Below are positions 1 to 7,930 of a stretch of DNA of 9,237 nucleotides, one piece after another; within the stretch, counting starts at the first letter, position 1, and the number at the start of each line of letters is the position of its first letter. Position numbers and translations under genes: made by a program. Under the pieces are notes generated by a model. It was not told the origin of the DNA. It was given only the letters and a program-made list of their open reading frames with translations, and did not search any database. Source of the DNA: an uncultured Clostridia bacterium (GTDB taxonomy: Bacteria; Bacillota; Clostridia; Lachnospirales; Anaerotignaceae); NCBI GenBank assembly GCA_937888765.1, contig CALASU010000239.1, forward strand, positions 1 to 9,237, given 5' to 3'.

Positions 1-1216
1 TGTTATTGATACGATCCAGATAGTTCAGCTTCTGCACCACGCCGTCACAGCCCGCATAATTTCCTGCTTTCGCCAGTTCGATCAATTCCATGGAAAGTGC
101 ATATTCCTTCTGACTCAGCACCGCTGTTCCTTCTTCCAGCATATTTGCCGTACAGTCTGTATAGCTGTCCTGCACATTGCTCATGGCTTCGCCAATGGCA
201 CTTGCCAGATCTGTATTCAGCGTAAAGGGGTCTAAAGTATCCCGTCCATCTGCCATAACTTCCTGAATTGCCGCTTCTCTGGCTTCTTCTGCCGCCGCCT
301 TTGCTTCTTCAGGGTCTTCTATGCCAAGCATCGCCTGTTCTGCCGCCGCTTCCGCAATCTTCGCCGCTTTTTCACCAATCAGATCTTCGATATTCACTTC
401 GCCTGTTACTTCGCCCCATACATATGTATATTCACGACTTGTAACCTGGCTCATGGTTTCCAGTTCTTCCTCACTGAGCGGCTGCAGTACCTCGGCACGT
501 CTGGAATAATCCACTTTTTCCATGACCTTCATGACCATATCACTCATTTCTTCCTCTGCACCGTCCTGCATCAGAATTTCGTAATAGCCCTGCAATCCGT
601 CCATTGCGGCATCCCATTCTCGTGTTTTTTCTGTATTTCTGTCCTTATCAAAGACTTCTTCAATGACAAGCATATCTCTTTCATTTGTTTCGGAAGGCTT
701 TGAAAGCTGTACCAGCATATCATACTGCCGTTTGATCGGTTCCAGTTCCTCCATCCCTTCCAGTTCATAAGGGTCTTTGATGTCAAATGGACAAACTGCC
801 GTATTTGTACGCAGATCGTATGTAATCCCGTCCGATTTCGTATGATGTGTCATATTCAGATCTTCGATTTCGCTGTTCTGCACAACGACCCCGCTTGTCG
901 TAATATCCGCAAGCGCACCCGCATTTGTAATATCATACCATACGCCACCCGCAAGCTCGGATTTATAATAGCGTTTATGCTGATTCGCTTCTGCCGCTGA
1001 GTCCATAGCAATCTGATATATCTCATCCTTCATCGACCCCAGATAAATCAGATGGGAACCGATGATAAGCGTAGAATCTTCAATTTCTCCTGCGTCAATA
1101 TGCACGGAATTGGTTTCATCAATCATCGCAAAGGTCAGCGCAGAACCGGCAATCAGCAGCAGCGCAATGATCACAGGAATCATCTTTGCCAGAAACCGTT
1201 TGTTCTTCCACTCCAT
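1..1216 (-). CDS. Membrane-anchored protein with Ala/Glu-rich helical region, C-terminus cut by window edge
   Basis: I do not recognise this family. The frame is open from the ATG at 1216 to the left edge, giving 405 codons with no stop. The N-terminus is basic (MEWKNKRF) and followed by one hydrophobic segment at about residues 11-31, so it is probably a signal anchor with the rest outside the cytoplasm. Residues 35-150 look mixed alpha/beta, with the Gly/Ser-rich stretch IIGSHLIYLGS near 51-61. Residues 150-260 are acidic and helical. Residues 283-320 are an Ala/Glu/Lys-rich helix likely to form a coiled coil. The ATG is preceded by AAAGGAGG at an 11-nt gap. An in-frame GTG three codons upstream lies only 2 nt from that site and is less likely. 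The stop of the TolC-like gene is 22 nt upstream, so co-transcription is likely. Location beside an envelope coiled-coil protein suggests a partner in the same assembly, which is inference. Confidence 0.85.
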   Translation of the reverse strand, partial: MEWKNKRFLAKMIPVIIALLLIAGSALTFAMIDETNSVHIDAGEIEDSTLIIGSHLIYLGSMKDEIYQIAMDSAAEANQHKRYYKSELAGGVWYDITNAGALADITTSGVVVQNSEIEDLNMTHHTKSDGITYDLRTNTAVCPFDIKDPYELEGMEELEPIKRQYDMLVQLSKPSETNERDMLVIEEVFDKDRNTEKTREWDAAMDGLQGYYEILMQDGAEEEMSDMVMKVMEKVDYSRRAEVLQPLSEEELETMSQVTSREYTYVWGEVTGEVNIEDLIGEKAAKIAEAAAEQAMLGIEDPEEAKAAAEEAREAAIQEVMADGRDTLDPFTLNTDLASAIGEAMSNVQDSYTDCTANMLEEGTAVLSQKEYALSMELIELAKAGNYAGCDGVVQKLNYLDRINN

Positions 1217-1227
1217 TCTTCGCACAT

Positions 1228-1235
1228 CCTCCTTT
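1228..1235 (-). promoter_or_regulatory. Ribosome binding site for the gene starting at 1216
   Basis: AAAGGAGG reads on the minus strand. It sits 11 nt before the ATG at 1216 and just 2 nt before an in-frame GTG at 1225. The spacing favours the ATG, though it is slightly long. Confidence 0.6.
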
Positions 1236-1238
1236 CCC

Positions 1239-3278
1239 TTATTCTTCTATGGTATAGATACTCTGTTTTGCCGTATCAAAATAGGCTGTATACTTTTCGC
1301 CCTTCGCCGCATCGTAGCACTTAATCTGCAAGAAATCCATGTCCTTAGACAGGAAATCCAGATACAGAAATACATCTGTAATCGCTTTCGGCTCCTTGGA
1401 AATCAGATCTGTATTCTGGTCATTCTGAATGACATAATACTTCACATCTTCCACAGCATCTATTTTCAGTTCAATTTCCACCAGACCCATTTCGCTTCTG
1501 GGTTTGATTTCATAACTGCCGATGCGTCGTTTTTTGGCTTCTTCGGATTTTTTCACTTCATAGCCTTTGATTTCCAGCGGGCCTTCATAGGACTGTGCAT
1601 CAATTTCACAGTCATCCACAAGCTTCTCATCATTATACAGTCTTACAAATACCCGTTCTTCGCCTGTCAGCGAAAGTGTCAGATGACGCATGCCTTTCTC
1701 GACTTCTGTTCTTTCGCCCACCTGGTAATCATCTACCCAGAGCTCAAAATGTGTCACTTCTATATCGGATTCTCCGGGAAGATAAATGCCAAATTCAAAC
1801 ATATTATCCTCTATGATAGACCTGATATAATATCTTGCAGTGTCATCTGTTTCTTCATCTACGATATAGCTGTTGCCGCCCTGTCCGATCTGCAGCTTCG
1901 CTTCTGCTTCGTCAAAATACTGCGATACCGCACCGCAGGTCAGCCTGTCCAGACTAAATGCAAGAGAGCTGTAGTTTTCCAATGCTTCGCGCATTCCAAT
2001 CTGCATGGACTCATACTGATCCTGTGCTTCTGTATATTCTTCAAAGGTCAGTTCCCCCATATTATTTAAGATTTGCTCCTTCTGCAGCTGATCCTTGGTT
2101 TCTGCGACCTGTGTTTTCAATTTTAAATAGGCACCTCTGGCAGATACCAGCGTTTCAAAGCTGTCACGCACCTGTATTTCCAGTTCTTTCGCCAGATCCT
2201 TCTGCTCTGCCAGAGCATCCTGATATTCCAGTACGTTTTCATAGAGAATATATGGTTCATCCTCTACATATCGTGTACCGTCCATATCCCCTTTGATCCA
2301 CTCCTTCGGAAAGCGGAAAAATATGATTCTCCAGCTTCCATACCAGGGGGAATCAATTTCATACAGAAATTTATCATACTGCTTCCGGAAGGCTTCTGTA
2401 TCTATTTTCTGTCCGTTTTTTGCCTGCTGAACATATGGATTGATAAGGAACATTTTTCCGCCGAACTTGCCGGAAAGCAGTCCGTGATTGATGTCCATTT
2501 CCCAGAGGGCAATCTGCGTTGTCATTTTCGCTTCATAATAAGACTGGTCATTATCAAGCGTATGCCGAATAAAGGTATCCAGTTCTTTTCTGGGAATTTC
2601 CGCATCCACATAGGGATTCCTGAAAATATACCCTGTTGTAACATCCATATCGAGCAGATCACCCAGTTTTGTTTTGGCACGTTCCAGCAGTTTCATATCC
2701 TGTGCCAGCTTTTCTTCTGCCGCTGTCACATTCTTTTCCATTGCCTTTACATCATTCTGTGTTGCCAGTCCAAGAATCAGCCTGCCCTTATTCTTGTGCA
2801 GTGTTTCCTTCAGCCCTTCGAGCTGTCTTTCTTCAAATGCAACCTTTTCCTGTAAAGTATACACCTTCAGATATGCCTGTTCTACCTTTTCATATACCCC
2901 AAACACTTCATCTGTCAGATCATGCTTCAGCTTGGAAATTTCACCCTGCATCTGCAAGGGCTTAAATGTTGCGTCACTGGAATCCTTCAGCGACAACGGT
3001 TCGGGAAAATGGAAAGAGAGCAAGGGCGACCAGCGGAAGGTCGTTTTGCTTCTGATCTTCAGTTCCAGTGATTTGACTGCCTGCTTGTAAGAAACCTCTT
3101 TGAGTGCAATCTTACCTCTGATCTGACGATAGGACGCACTGTTTGCCAGTGCAATTGTTTTCGCCTGTGAAAGCAGAAGGGGCTGCTGTGCAGCCTGCAC
3201 GGACGGCAGAAACATTCCCGCCAGCAGTACCATACACAAGCATAAACCAATGCTTTTTTTCCAAAAGCCCTTTTTCAT
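1239..3278 (-). CDS. Secreted TolC / outer-membrane-efflux-like coiled-coil protein with C-terminal beta-rich extension
   Basis: The 679-residue product begins with a clear signal peptide: a KKGFWKK basic start, a hydrophobic core at 10-25, and probable cleavage after SVQA near residue 29. Residues 34-225 match the pattern of the first half of the OEP/TolC fold: LLSQAKTIALANSASYRQ near 35-52, then a long helix with LILGLATQNDVKAMEKN at 167-183, ending in LGDLLDMD at 205-212. Residues 228-447 look like a second, divergent half with long helices at 345-445. Between the halves, 265-345 is rich in aromatics and Gly and could hold a short beta section. Residues 460-679 are not TolC-like; they look like one or two beta-sandwich domains. 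TolC proteins normally form trimeric outer-membrane ducts with inner-membrane pumps, which is odd if the host has a single membrane. The ATG at 3278 has AAAGGAG upstream. The fold call is by pattern only; a secreted coiled-coil scaffold is the alternative. Confidence 0.85.
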   Translation of the reverse strand: MKKGFWKKSIGLCLCMVLLAGMFLPSVQAAQQPLLLSQAKTIALANSASYRQIRGKIALKEVSYKQAVKSLELKIRSKTTFRWSPLLSFHFPEPLSLKDSSDATFKPLQMQGEISKLKHDLTDEVFGVYEKVEQAYLKVYTLQEKVAFEERQLEGLKETLHKNKGRLILGLATQNDVKAMEKNVTAAEEKLAQDMKLLERAKTKLGDLLDMDVTTGYIFRNPYVDAEIPRKELDTFIRHTLDNDQSYYEAKMTTQIALWEMDINHGLLSGKFGGKMFLINPYVQQAKNGQKIDTEAFRKQYDKFLYEIDSPWYGSWRIIFFRFPKEWIKGDMDGTRYVEDEPYILYENVLEYQDALAEQKDLAKELEIQVRDSFETLVSARGAYLKLKTQVAETKDQLQKEQILNNMGELTFEEYTEAQDQYESMQIGMREALENYSSLAFSLDRLTCGAVSQYFDEAEAKLQIGQGGNSYIVDEETDDTARYYIRSIIEDNMFEFGIYLPGESDIEVTHFELWVDDYQVGERTEVEKGMRHLTLSLTGEERVFVRLYNDEKLVDDCEIDAQSYEGPLEIKGYEVKKSEEAKKRRIGSYEIKPRSEMGLVEIELKIDAVEDVKYYVIQNDQNTDLISKEPKAITDVFLYLDFLSKDMDFLQIKCYDAAKGEKYTAYFDTAKQSIYTIEE

Positions 3279-3305
3279 ATCGCCGCCTTCTCCTTTCTTT
3301 GTCTC

Positions 3306-3336
3306 TCTGTTTCTTTAAAAATTTTTTCTGTTTCTT
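3306..3336. repeat. Two 10-bp direct repeats, 21-bp period, in a 75-nt spacer
   Basis: TCTGTTTCTT occurs at 3306-3315 and again at 3327-3336, with an A5T5 run between them. A period of 21 bp is two helical turns, a common spacing for regulators that bind direct repeats. The copies lie in the longest clean gap between genes (3279-3353), upstream of the TolC-like gene. The region is low-complexity and purine-rich on the coding strand, so chance is a real alternative. Confidence 0.4.
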
Positions 3337-3342
3337 CTATAA

Positions 3343-3370
3343 AAAATATACGCTTATTCTCGTTTTTCAA
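3343..3370 (-). promoter_or_regulatory. Weak candidate internal promoter before the TolC-like gene
   Basis: On the minus strand TTGAAA (3365-3370, overlapping the end of the MORN gene) is followed after 16 nt by TATTTT (3343-3348). These match the sigma-A boxes at 5 of 6 and 4 of 6 positions. AT-rich spacers often give such matches by chance, so this is only a candidate for a separate start of transcription of the last two genes. Confidence 0.2.
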
Positions 3371-4571
3371 TCTGATACATTGCAAAAGCACCGCTTCTGT
3401 CCTTACAGAAAAAGGTATACCGCAGATCTTCCATCTCATATGTGTACAGGTATACACTATAATCCTGATCGAATGTATCTACCACAACCGCATCCGAAAG
3501 AAGCTGATCCCAAGACCCGCTCACATCGCCATGCAGCACACGTTCCGTTTTGTTCATGGAATGAATTGCCGCGGCTTCCGGCATAATCAGATAGGCATTC
3601 CCCTCATAAATGGGATCGCCCATAATCTGAGAGATTTCTGCAATGTGGTCAAATTCCTCCGCACCATAACGGAAAGCATCCTGCATCACATAAACCCCTT
3701 TGATCTGTACTTCATCCGCAAGATTTTCTTCATTCTGCATACCGTAATACAACGCATCAATATCCTGCATATCTACCACGAAATACTCATCATTGGTATA
3801 CACTGTTTTGCGTCCCACATACATCTGATTGGCTTCTGCTGTACTTTTCCCCAGAAAATCCGTATACAGCAATGCATCTTTCGAGAAGTTCCCGTGAAAA
3901 ATCTGATTGCCCGCACTGTCATATAATGTACCTTCGCCATCTTTCATATCATCCAGAAAGCTTCCTTTATATTCCATAGAGCCGTTTTCTCGGTAGACAA
4001 TTCCCGTTCCGGCATATACATTGTGCTGAAATGTACCGTTATACTGCACCTGCCCTGTAGGATAATAGAAAATGCCGCTGCCGTGAAACTCACTTTTCTC
4101 AAACATGCCTTCATATACTTTATTGCCGTTTTTATCAAACAATCTGCCCTGACCTTCTGCATAGCCGCCCTTTACATTGCCCTCATAGGCAAGATATTTG
4201 GACTTTGCCAGAATACGCACCTGACCTTCTGCAAACCGAAGAGGAAGGGAGCGATAAGAATAGGTTCTGATCCCGTTTTCTGCCGTAAATACAGACATCG
4301 GCTGTACAAGCGTCAGAAAAAGCATGGAGCACATACCAACGGTAATCACCACCAGAAATGCCAGCCGTTTGCTGACCATCCAGCCAAAAAAGCTATAATA
4401 ATCCTGTTTATCCCTCGGACGTACATCCGTCAGATTCCGAAAATACTGAATCAGCCGCCGAAGAAGTTCCCCTCGGATATAGGCAGGATTCATCATCAGA
4501 CGTATTTTCGTCCAGATCGGCGTGATACGCGCCTTTATGGCATTCAAAAAGCCCTGAAATAAGCTGTTCAC
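3354..4571 (-). CDS. Single-pass membrane protein with five MORN repeats
   Basis: The product has 405 residues. A basic N-terminal region (1-67, with many Lys/Arg) precedes one membrane segment at about 69-90 (LAFLVVITVGMCSMLFLTLV). By the positive-inside rule the N-terminus is cytoplasmic and the rest is outside. Five MORN units begin at residues 129 (YEGNV), 153 (YEGMF), 177 (YNGTF), 201 (YKGSF) and 225 (FHGNF), an exact 24-residue period. Inner halves such as GSGIFYYPTG and GEGTLYDSAG fit the family consensus. The fifth unit is degenerate, losing the Tyr and the following GxG strand. Residues 245-405 form an unrecognised mixed alpha/beta domain with a YxGxAYLIMPEA-type stretch near 322-333. 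MORN repeats generally serve in protein or lipid contact, with no known catalysis, so a structural or adaptor role is likely. The start is GTG, supported by a strong site 7 nt upstream. It lies 27 nt after the cyclase-like gene. Confidence 0.9.
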   Translation of the reverse strand: MNSLFQGFLNAIKARITPIWTKIRLMMNPAYIRGELLRRLIQYFRNLTDVRPRDKQDYYSFFGWMVSKRLAFLVVITVGMCSMLFLTLVQPMSVFTAENGIRTYSYRSLPLRFAEGQVRILAKSKYLAYEGNVKGGYAEGQGRLFDKNGNKVYEGMFEKSEFHGSGIFYYPTGQVQYNGTFQHNVYAGTGIVYRENGSMEYKGSFLDDMKDGEGTLYDSAGNQIFHGNFSKDALLYTDFLGKSTAEANQMYVGRKTVYTNDEYFVVDMQDIDALYYGMQNEENLADEVQIKGVYVMQDAFRYGAEEFDHIAEISQIMGDPIYEGNAYLIMPEAAAIHSMNKTERVLHGDVSGSWDQLLSDAVVVDTFDQDYSVYLYTYEMEDLRYTFFCKDRSGAFAMYQIEKRE

Positions 4572-4578
4572 TTCCTAT

Positions 4579-4585
4579 CCTCCTT
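4579..4585 (-). promoter_or_regulatory. Ribosome binding site fixing a GTG start
   Basis: AAGGAGG on the minus strand ends 7 nt before GTG at 4571. The optimal spacing supports GTG as the start of the MORN gene over the ATG codons that appear only from residue 26 onward. Confidence 0.7.
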
Positions 4586-4598
4586 TCTTATCGTCCTT

Positions 4599-7016
4599 TT
4601 ATAATACATCATTTGTCTGTTCCGATGCAGCTGCTTCAAACAATCCGTAAGAAAGGTCTGCCTCAGGATGGTTCAGATAATATTCACAGCGGAACAGATA
4701 CCATCTTGCAACATAATCCTGTTCATTGAGCTTCAATACTTCATTGAATGTATTTCTCGCCAGATAGAAGTCATTGGAATACAGAAGCTCCAGACCTTTC
4801 TGGAACATAGTATCTGTTTCCTGCATCAGCTTACGATGCAATTCTGAATACGCATCCAGACATTCATACAGTTTCAGCGTGCGTCCCTGTACTTTATCTG
4901 TAATAAAGCCAATATATCTTGTATAAAAAGTATTGTCAACAAGTGTTAATGTCTGTTCCGTCAGCGCAATACGCACCTTTGCTTTTGCCAGTGCTCTGGC
5001 ATAAGGCTGCAGAACGCTTTCCTGCGCAGAATACATATACGGTGTCATCATATCTTTCACACCGGAAATACCATATTCAAATTCTGCCACATGCAGCAGC
5101 ATCACCAGATCATTGTCTGTCAGAATACCATTTTCCGCATACGCATGCATCAGATCAACGCTGAATTGCACCGCTCTGTCTGCATCCTGCTCAAAGAATA
5201 CTTTTCTCTGCTGCAGATCTGTGGAAGCCGAAAGAAAAATACCGTCCCTCTGTTCCCGTACACGATGCATCAGTTCCAGATTCTTCGTCATGGCTTCAAA
5301 ATATTCTGCACCCTTAAGCTGTTTCATATCTCCCAGTGCAATATATACCATACATCCCCGAAGCGTCTTTCTGTCGCCAATTTCAATATCAGCCAGAAGC
5401 GATTTTCTCAGCAGTCTGTCCATGCCCTTCGGAACAAATTTGTAATAGCTTCGATACAGCAGATCTCTTTCATAATACAAACGATTCAGTGTACTGCCGA
5501 TATGCTCCAGAGGCATCCATGCTTCCTGCAGACCGTCTGCCAGCTTCGGTGCATCGGGATATTCCTTTTTCTCCTGCGCCACATACACAATCCCTTCGCG
5601 GAATTTTTTCCATCTGTTAGAAAAATAAATGAATAACAGCCCATGTGCCGCTGTCACAGCAGCCATCAGCATATACACACCATTTCTGAGCAGTCCTGTT
5701 GTTGCGGCGATACTGTTATGAATCCCCTGCTCCGAAAGCACTGCCAGCAGTACCGCATCCGGCGTTCTGTCTGTCCAGTCCCGCATCGCTACGGTATACA
5801 CCTTTCTGCCGCCTTTTTCCAGGCGGGTCATAACAGCGTCATTGCCTTCCAGCACAGCCGTCAGCAGTGCGTCTGTTTTTTCAGCATTATAATATTCGCC
5901 GATCGTTACACCCGCAGGCAATGTCTTTGACAGAAGTACTTTCCCATCTTCGGGAGAAATAAACAGCAGATCCTCTAAAAGACCTTCTCTCTGCTGCAGT
6001 GCCTTCCAGAAAAATTCTGGCTTTACTGTACCGTCTGCTCTCTGGTTTCCCTTCATTTCTTCCAGTACATGCCCCGCTTCAATACCGATCTCCAGTACCT
6101 TTGCCTGTGTCAGCTTCGCTGTAAAGGAACTGCTCACACAAAGCAGTGCCGCCATACAGAGAATTTCTGTACAGCAAAGAATCCGAAATACAATATGATT
6201 CTCTTTCCGCACACCATAAATCAGCAGTGTCAGAATTGCCGCCAGCAGTGCAGCAAGCAGCAGGCACTGTCCTGCACTGTGTCTGAATGCATACAGATAC
6301 AGCAGACTTCCCGCTCCGTCAGCAGGTTCATTCTGGAAATATGTCCAAAGAACTGTATCCGCTGTCTGGATTTCTGTCTCCTGCAGAGCCATAGTATAAG
6401 CATATACCCTGCCGTCCTCACTTACCAGCCAGAGGGCATCATCCCCATAAGCAGCGCAGAGCACAAAATGCCCTCTTGAGAATATAAAACTCTGCTTTTC
6501 CAACCACTCATCACTGCCATTCAGCAGCATATATTCCGTAATGGTTCTGCCGTCTTCTCCAAGCACACTACAGAAAACAGCTTTGCTGTTACTGCCTGCC
6601 GCAAGGAACTCACCCTTTGCAGCAAATACAGGAATCTGCATTTCTTCCTGATTCTGTGCTTCCTGTTTCCGATCCCTCTGCTGCTCTTCCTTTACAGTGC
6701 CCAGAGGCTCAATACCAAAAAACTGCTGTTCTCCGTCTGTATAACGGAATACGGCATACACTCCATTCTGGTGCACCGTTCCGACAGCTTCTTTATTTTC
6801 ATTTTCTATATCAGCAATTTGAAACTTTTTCTGTTCAGGATTCTGATACAGCACATAATGGCTGTCCTCCAATGTCCAGATCTGCGAAGCATATCCTTCC
6901 GCATTGCAGACCGCACCAAATTCCGCCTGTTTCATTGTATGCAGTCCTGCAATACCGCTGCCAACAATCAGTACTGCCAGAAAAAGCCCTAAATACAGAC
7001 CTATCCATTTTTTCAT
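4599..7016 (-). CDS. Multi-pass membrane protein with degenerate class III nucleotidyl-cyclase domain and C-terminal TPR
   Basis: The 805-residue product has four predicted membrane segments at about 5-25, 249-268, 276-296 and 446-465. Residues 26-248 lie outside and show beta-propeller-like strands (ALWLVSEDGRVYAYTM, 194-209). The second outside loop, 300-442, resembles a small Cache/PAS-like sensor (LLEDLLFISPEDGKVLLSK, 346-364). Residues 525-720 follow the class III adenylate/guanylate cyclase pattern: FVPKGMDRLL at 527-536, the first strand at 555-561, DGIFLSASTD at 591-600, DADRAVQFSVDLMHA at 611-625, YSAQESVLQPYARAL at 662-676, LTEQTL at 685-690. The catalytic positions are altered. The first metal Asp appears to be Leu561, the base-reading Asp aligns with Ser667, and the transition-state Asn with Gln670; Arg674 is kept. 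The C-terminus (735-785) has a TPR motif. It is most likely a pseudocyclase acting as sensor or scaffold. GGGGAGG lies 7 nt upstream of the ATG, 21 nt after the pseudokinase gene. Confidence 0.9.
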   Translation of the reverse strand: MKKWIGLYLGLFLAVLIVGSGIAGLHTMKQAEFGAVCNAEGYASQIWTLEDSHYVLYQNPEQKKFQIADIENENKEAVGTVHQNGVYAVFRYTDGEQQFFGIEPLGTVKEEQQRDRKQEAQNQEEMQIPVFAAKGEFLAAGSNSKAVFCSVLGEDGRTITEYMLLNGSDEWLEKQSFIFSRGHFVLCAAYGDDALWLVSEDGRVYAYTMALQETEIQTADTVLWTYFQNEPADGAGSLLYLYAFRHSAGQCLLLAALLAAILTLLIYGVRKENHIVFRILCCTEILCMAALLCVSSSFTAKLTQAKVLEIGIEAGHVLEEMKGNQRADGTVKPEFFWKALQQREGLLEDLLFISPEDGKVLLSKTLPAGVTIGEYYNAEKTDALLTAVLEGNDAVMTRLEKGGRKVYTVAMRDWTDRTPDAVLLAVLSEQGIHNSIAATTGLLRNGVYMLMAAVTAAHGLLFIYFSNRWKKFREGIVYVAQEKKEYPDAPKLADGLQEAWMPLEHIGSTLNRLYYERDLLYRSYYKFVPKGMDRLLRKSLLADIEIGDRKTLRGCMVYIALGDMKQLKGAEYFEAMTKNLELMHRVREQRDGIFLSASTDLQQRKVFFEQDADRAVQFSVDLMHAYAENGILTDNDLVMLLHVAEFEYGISGVKDMMTPYMYSAQESVLQPYARALAKAKVRIALTEQTLTLVDNTFYTRYIGFITDKVQGRTLKLYECLDAYSELHRKLMQETDTMFQKGLELLYSNDFYLARNTFNEVLKLNEQDYVARWYLFRCEYYLNHPEADLSYGLFEAAASEQTNDVL

Positions 7017-7037
7017 GGCTTATCCTCCCCAAACTGT

Positions 7038-7901
7038 CTATTGCAATAAGGATTCCGTCCCAATCACTTTAAACGTGTTTACAAATAACCGTAAAAAGGG
7101 AATATCCCCAAACAACATCTGTGAAACAAGCGTGATCAGTGCCAGAATTGCCGCCACTACACAAACAACCAGCAGTAAGCGAAAAATCGTATCCTGATGA
7201 TGACGATAGAATTTCTGAAGCTGCTTAAAAAAACCGTCTTTTTTAAGCGGCACGGCTGCCATTTTCAGATCCTTATACAGATCCATAAAGCGATGATATC
7301 CGCTTTTCCAGGATCTGCTTTCCAGCAGCCTGTAGCTGGTTGCCTTACTGAGTTTTCCTTTCCTGCCCGCACTGACCTGCCCCAGTAACGGAAACAGCTT
7401 CTGCGCACATAAAGTCGCACATTCCCGTTCCGTAATATATGGCGAAAAGGACTCCAGATCCACCGCATAACTCAGATACACATTTTTATCACTTGAAATA
7501 TGTATCTGATTCTGCTGCAGCTGCAAATACAGCACAGGATACGGCACCCCGCTCGCCATACATTCCACCGTCAGATTCAGGGCCATTTCTTCACATTCTG
7601 CAAGTGTTGCAATCTCAGAGGTAAAAAACTGCTGCAGCGGACGTTCCTTCACATAGTCAAACACCATCAGATAGTTGTCTTTCCATATAAAATCCGCTAT
7701 AAATTTTGTTTTTTTCTGCTCTCTGGCATCATGAAAAAGCTGCATCAGCTTTTTTGCCATTCTTCTGTCATGCACAATCCATACGGTATAATACGGCATA
7801 GTACTGTCAGCCATATTCTGGCAGACAATGACATCATTCACTTTTCCCCGAAAAACTTCCTGCGTCTGCTGCAGTATCATATTTCCAACGTGGTAAACCA
7901 T
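7038..7901 (-). CDS. Pseudokinase-like protein with C-terminal membrane segment
   Basis: The 287-residue product has a soluble N-terminal part (1-238), one membrane segment at about 239-263 and a 24-residue tail predicted outside. The soluble part follows the outline of a protein kinase fold: a strand-rich N-lobe at 22-57, a hinge-like DNYLMVFDYVKERPLQQFF at 75-93 that resembles the usual hinge leading to a first C-lobe helix, a helix at 100-118, and a stretch at 121-149 where the catalytic loop and DFG strand should be. In that stretch HRD is replaced by LYL (124-126), the loop Asn may be kept (N131), and DFG is replaced by YAV. No Gly-rich loop is visible. It is thus probably a catalytically dead binding module. 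Kinase-like domain then one membrane pass is also the layout of EssB/YukC in type VII secretion, but length and tail differ. The start is supported by TGAGGTG with a 5-nt gap. Fold call is by eye. Confidence 0.85.
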   Translation of the reverse strand: MVYHVGNMILQQTQEVFRGKVNDVIVCQNMADSTMPYYTVWIVHDRRMAKKLMQLFHDAREQKKTKFIADFIWKDNYLMVFDYVKERPLQQFFTSEIATLAECEEMALNLTVECMASGVPYPVLYLQLQQNQIHISSDKNVYLSYAVDLESFSPYITERECATLCAQKLFPLLGQVSAGRKGKLSKATSYRLLESRSWKSGYHRFMDLYKDLKMAAVPLKKDGFFKQLQKFYRHHQDTIFRLLLVVCVVAAILALITLVSQMLFGDIPFLRLFVNTFKVIGTESLLQ

Positions 7902-7914
7902 TTCGTCACCTCAG

Positions 7915-7926
7915 TTCCCTAGGGAA
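7915..7926. repeat. Perfect 12-bp palindrome between genes
   Basis: TTCCCTAGGGAA is a perfect inverted repeat with no spacer, filling much of the 29-nt gap between the Ig-like protein gene and the pseudokinase gene, just upstream of the latter's ribosome binding site. As RNA it could form only a 4-bp stem with a CTAG loop, so it is not a terminator. A DNA-binding site or chance are both possible. Confidence 0.35.
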
Positions 7927-7930
7927 GCCC

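Noticed and set aside
1062..2069. Long plus-strand open frame (335 codons)
   Set aside because: It lies wholly antisense to the TolC-like gene, is very rich in Phe, Ile, His and Cys, has no ribosome binding site and resembles no family. It is a codon-bias shadow, as are the other plus-strand frames, including 8105-8983 and 5091-5636.
3316..3326. A5T5 tract as a terminator after the MORN gene
   Set aside because: There is no GC-rich stem before it; it is only an A/T palindrome in a purine-rich leader.
7915..7926. Rho-independent terminator between the Ig-like and pseudokinase genes
   Set aside because: The inverted repeat has no loop of its own, gives at best a 4-bp stem and is not followed by a T run on the coding strand.
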